In this document: positions 7,655-9,881 of the stretch, piece by piece
How the letters are laid out: the number at the start of each line of letters is the position of its first letter
Numbering within the stretch: position 1 is the first letter of the stretch
Notes under the pieces: generated by a model
Database searches by the model: none
Seen by the model: the letters and a program-made list of their open reading frames with translations, nothing else
Told to the model about the DNA's origin: nothing
Position numbers and translations under genes: made by a program
Source of the DNA: Candidatus Sodaliphilus fimicaballi
GTDB lineage: Bacteria; Bacteroidota; Bacteroidia; Bacteroidales; Muribaculaceae
Length of the DNA: 9,881 nt
Direction of reading: 5' to 3'
Assembly (NCBI GenBank): GCA_018065165.1
Contig: JAGHTV010000328.1
Coordinates: forward strand, 1-9,881

Positions 7655-8329
7655 TTACACTTGCGCGGCAAGAGCTTGCCAGAGCGAATCTTGAGGTGTA
7701 GGGGCGGTTACATCTACTAAGTTACCGCTCACCGGGTGAATGAAATGGATGCGATGGCTTTGCAGCGATATGCCGCCATCGGGGTTGCTGCGAGGAGCTC
7801 CATACTTAAGGTCGCCTTTTATGGGGCATCCTATGGCCGAGAGTTGGGCACGTATCTGGTGCTTGCGTCCGGTGATGAGCTCAATCTCGAGCAGGTGGTA
7901 GTTGTCGCCGCTGGCAATGACGCGATAATTGAGCTCGGCCTTGACACTGCCCTTGGTGGGCGACGAAGACACATAGGTCTTGTTATTGGCCTCGCGGCTA
8001 GTGAGATAGTGCACGAGGTTGCCAGCGCCCTTGGGCGGACGGTTCTTGACAATGGCCCAGTAGGTCTTGTGCACATCGCCCTTGCGGAAGAGCTCGTTCA
8101 TGCGCGACAATCCCTTGCTGGTGCGGGCAAAGATTACCAGTCCGCAAGTGGGGCGGTCGATGCGATGAGTGACGCCGCAAAACACATTGCCGGGCTTGTT
8201 GTATTTCTCCTTAATCCACTGCTTGACGATCTCGACAAGCGGGGTGTCGCCAGTGCGATCGCCCTGTACAATCTCGCCGGCAGCCTTGTTCACAATAACT
8301 ATGTGGTTGTCCTCGTAAACTACTTCCAT
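7655..8329 (-). CDS. RluA-family RNA pseudouridine synthase, short form without S4 domain
   Basis: A 224-residue cytoplasmic enzyme that isomerises specific uridines to pseudouridine in rRNA or tRNA. The catalytic motif H-R-I-D-R-P-T-C-G-L is at 55-64, with Asp58 as the expected nucleophile. It is a variant of the common HRLDxxTSG. Further family segments are A-R-T-S-K-G-L (68-74), the K-T-Y-W-A-I-V strand (88-94), and T-G-R-K-H-Q-I-R-A-Q-L (153-163) with G-D-x-x-Y-G (172-177). The frame begins almost directly with the catalytic domain (V-V-Y-E-D-N-H-I-V-I-V-N-K at 3-15), so there is no N-terminal S4 RNA-binding domain. That resembles the TruC/RluC-like short members. Which RNA position it modifies cannot be told, so no symbol is given. 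The ATG at 8327-8329 is the only sensible start. The gene is monocistronic here: terminator downstream, divergent neighbour upstream. Confidence 0.92.
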   Translation of the reverse strand: MEVVYEDNHIVIVNKAAGEIVQGDRTGDTPLVEIVKQWIKEKYNKPGNVFCGVTHRIDRPTCGLVIFARTSKGLSRMNELFRKGDVHKTYWAIVKNRPPKGAGNLVHYLTSREANNKTYVSSSPTKGSVKAELNYRVIASGDNYHLLEIELITGRKHQIRAQLSAIGCPIKGDLKYGAPRSNPDGGISLQSHRIHFIHPVSGNLVDVTAPTPQDSLWQALAAQV

Positions 8330-8361
8330 TTACACATTATTATATAATAGGGGCAAAAATC

Positions 8362-8374
8362 ACCCTTCTAGGGT
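8362..8374. repeat. Small inverted repeat ACCCT-TCT-AGGGT
   Basis: Perfect 5-nt arms with a 3-nt loop, just downstream of the candidate -7 box of the pseudouridine synthase gene and 33 nt before its ATG. It is G/C-rich in an otherwise A/T-rich spacer. It might be an operator or a small hairpin at the 5' end of the mRNA. It has no U-tract on either strand, so it is not an intrinsic terminator. Confidence 0.3.
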
Positions 8375-8375
8375 A

Positions 8376-8383
8376 CAAAATTA
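8376..8383 (-). promoter_or_regulatory. Candidate -7 element for the pseudouridine synthase gene
   Basis: On the minus strand TAATTTTG fits TAnnTTTG and lies about 46 nt before the ATG. No TTG is found at the usual 19-21 nt upstream; the nearest TTTTG (8400-8396) is only 12 nt away. The call therefore rests on the -7 box and on the need for a promoter in this divergent spacer. Confidence 0.4.
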
Positions 8384-8405
8384 CATAATTTATCGCAAAA
8401 TGAGA

Positions 8406-8435
8406 TTGTGAATTGAGCATAAATTAGTAACTTTG
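8406..8435 (+). promoter_or_regulatory. Promoter of the fumarase gene
   Basis: TTG (8406-8408), a 19-nt spacer and TAACTTTG (8428-8435) match the Bacteroidota -33/-7 pattern. Transcription would start near 8442, giving a leader of about 45 nt that is A/T-rich and lacks a Shine-Dalgarno, as is common in this phylum. Confidence 0.7.
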
Positions 8436-8486
8436 CGTCATAAGATAAAAAATAAGACTTCTAATAAACAAATTTTTCGAAAAATC

Positions 8487-9881
8487 ATGGCAAATATTCC
8501 CGAGTTCAAGTATGCTCCCATGTTTCAAGTGGGTGAAGACAAGACCGAATACCGCCTTCTGACCAAGGAAGGTGTAAGCGTAGGCGACTTTGAAGGCAAA
8601 GAAATCGTTAAAGTCACTCCCGAAGCACTTGAGTTGCTGGCACAAGAGGCATTTCACGATGTAGAGTTCATGCTGCGTCGCGAGCACAACCTGCAAGTAG
8701 CAGCAATCCTCAACGACCCCGAGGCAAGTGAGAACGACAAGTATGTAGCACTCCAGTTCTTGCGCAATGCTGAGACTGCAGCCAAGGGTGTACTCCCCTT
8801 CTGCCAGGACACAGGTACTGCAATCATCCACGGCGAGAAAGGCCAGCAGGTGTGGACAGGCTTTGAGGATGAAGAAGCTCTGTCAAAGGGTGTTTACAAC
8901 ACATTCACACAAGACAATCTGCGCTATTCACAAAACGCTCCCCTCAACATGTATGACGAGATTAACACTCGTTGCAACCTGCCCGCACAGATTGACATTG
9001 AGGCAGTTGAAGGCGCTGAATATCGCTTCGTTATGGTAGCAAAGGGTGGTGGCTCGGCCAACAAGACCTACTTCTACCCCATGACCAAGGCTACAATCCA
9101 AAACGAGGGTACACTCCTCCCCTTCCTCGTAGAGAAGATGAAGTCGCTGGGTACAGCAGCTTGTCCTCCCTATCACATTGCATTCGTGATTGGCGGTACA
9201 AGTGCCGAGAAGAACCTGCTCACAGTGAAGCTCGCTTCAATCAAATATTATGACGAACTGCCCACAACAGGCGACGAGACAGGCCGTGCATTCCGCGACA
9301 TCGACCTGGAGCAGAAGCTGCCCGTTGAGGCTCACAAGATAGGCCTGGGCGCACAGTTTGGTGGCAAGTATATGGCACATGACATCCGCGTGATACGTCT
9401 GCCCCGCCACGGTGCATCATGCCCCATCGGTATGGGCGTAAGCTGCTCGGCCGACCGCAACATCAAGGCTAAGATCAACAAGGACGGTATCTGGCTGGAG
9501 AAGATGGATTGCAATCCCACTGAGCTGATTCCCGAAGAACTCCGTCAACCCGGCGAGGGTAGCAACGGCGTAGTTATCGACCTGGACAAGGGTATCGATG
9601 CTGTACGCGCTGAGCTCACCAAGTATCCCGTTAGCACTCGCGTTAACCTTAAGGGTACAATCATCGTGGCTCGCGACATCGCTCACGCTAAGCTCAAAGC
9701 ACGCCTCGACGCAGGCGAAGGTATGCCTCAGTACTTCAAGGATCACCCCATCTTGTATGCTGGTCCCGCTAAGACTCCCGAAGGCTATCCCTGCGGCTCA
9801 ATGGGTCCCACAACTGCTAACCGCATGGATCCATACGTTGATGAGTTCCAGGACAATGGCGCATCACTCGTGATGATTGCC
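8487..9881 (+). CDS. fumA: Class I fumarate hydratase (4Fe-4S), C-terminus missing
   Basis: Catalyses reversible hydration of fumarate to malate; in anaerobic Bacteroidales this is a step of the reductive branch from oxaloacetate to succinate. The frame starts at ATG 8487 (M-A-N-I-P-E-F-K-Y) and is open for 465 codons to the right edge; class I enzymes are about 540-550 residues, so roughly 80 residues are missing. Cysteines at 106 (P-F-C-Q-D-T-G), 226 (A-C-P-P-Y-H) and 320 (G-V-S-C-S-A-D-R-N) line up in spacing with the three cluster ligands of the FumA type (105, 224, 318 in E. coli). Other conserved stretches are K-G-G-G-S-A-N-K (186-193), F-V-I-G-G-T-S (233-239) and R-H-G-A-S-C-P (307-313). 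The swivelling C-terminal domain begins around 340 and shows G-P-A-K-T-P-E-G (426-433). The A-versus-B form cannot be distinguished; the symbol denotes the class. It is cytoplasmic and has its own promoter. Confidence 0.95.
   Translation, partial: MANIPEFKYAPMFQVGEDKTEYRLLTKEGVSVGDFEGKEIVKVTPEALELLAQEAFHDVEFMLRREHNLQVAAILNDPEASENDKYVALQFLRNAETAAKGVLPFCQDTGTAIIHGEKGQQVWTGFEDEEALSKGVYNTFTQDNLRYSQNAPLNMYDEINTRCNLPAQIDIEAVEGAEYRFVMVAKGGGSANKTYFYPMTKATIQNEGTLLPFLVEKMKSLGTAACPPYHIAFVIGGTSAEKNLLTVKLASIKYYDELPTTGDETGRAFRDIDLEQKLPVEAHKIGLGAQFGGKYMAHDIRVIRLPRHGASCPIGMGVSCSADRNIKAKINKDGIWLEKMDCNPTELIPEELRQPGEGSNGVVIDLDKGIDAVRAELTKYPVSTRVNLKGTIIVARDIAHAKLKARLDAGEGMPQYFKDHPILYAGPAKTPEGYPCGSMGPTTANRMDPYVDEFQDNGASLVMIA

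Noticed and set aside
7736..8347. A plus-strand open frame of 203 codons opposite the pseudouridine synthase gene
   Set aside because: It is complementary to a gene with an intact catalytic motif and has no domain of its own.
8424..8831. A minus-strand open frame of 135 codons covering the fumarase promoter and start
   Set aside because: It overlaps the fumarase coding start and promoter on the other strand and shows no recognisable protein features.

Overview
The window comes from a member of the Bacteroidota, most likely order Bacteroidales; I cannot resolve the family or genus (Muribaculaceae and Prevotellaceae are both plausible). The evidence is a SusC/SusD outer-membrane nutrient-uptake pair with companion lipoproteins, Bacteroidota-type promoters (a TTG element about 20 nt before TAnnTTTG), start codons without Shine-Dalgarno sequences, lipoprotein signal peptides with acidic residues after the cysteine, and a class I fumarase of the Bacteroidales type.

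Layout. From about 7484 down to position 1 there is one minus-strand operon: a strong promoter (7453-7484), a leader of about 180 nt with mutually exclusive hairpins, susC-like (3907-7264), susD-like (2090-3877), a surface lipoprotein with a zinc-metallopeptidase HExxH motif (830-2068), and a DUF4302 lipoprotein (1-799, cut by the window edge). Gaps between genes are 21-30 nt, so cotranscription is very likely. Upstream of it, on the same strand but closed off by its own intrinsic terminator (7591-7625), is a short RluA-family pseudouridine synthase (7655-8329). Divergent from that, with its own promoter, is a class I (4Fe-4S) fumarate hydratase (8487 onward), which runs off the right edge after 465 codons.

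How the genes work together. SusC is a TonB-dependent channel and SusD the lipoprotein lid that captures ligand. The metallohydrolase-like lipoprotein and DUF4302 protein are recurrent partners of a particular SusCD subgroup. No glycoside hydrolase, polysaccharide lyase or sulfatase is visible, so a peptide or protein-derived ligand is at least as likely as a glycan. The pseudouridine synthase and fumarase are housekeeping genes unrelated to the uptake operon.

Most notable point. The SusC signal peptide (ATG at 7264) is in a different reading frame from the rest of SusC. One extra base near 7205-7212 separates a textbook signal peptide from the mature protein, and the downstream frame has no signal peptide of its own. 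This is a sequencing or assembly error, a real inactivating or reversible frameshift, or, least likely, recoding. The second point of interest is a possible pseudoknot/hairpin switch in the leader. I see no mobile element, CRISPR array, tRNA or rRNA, and no clearly new system.
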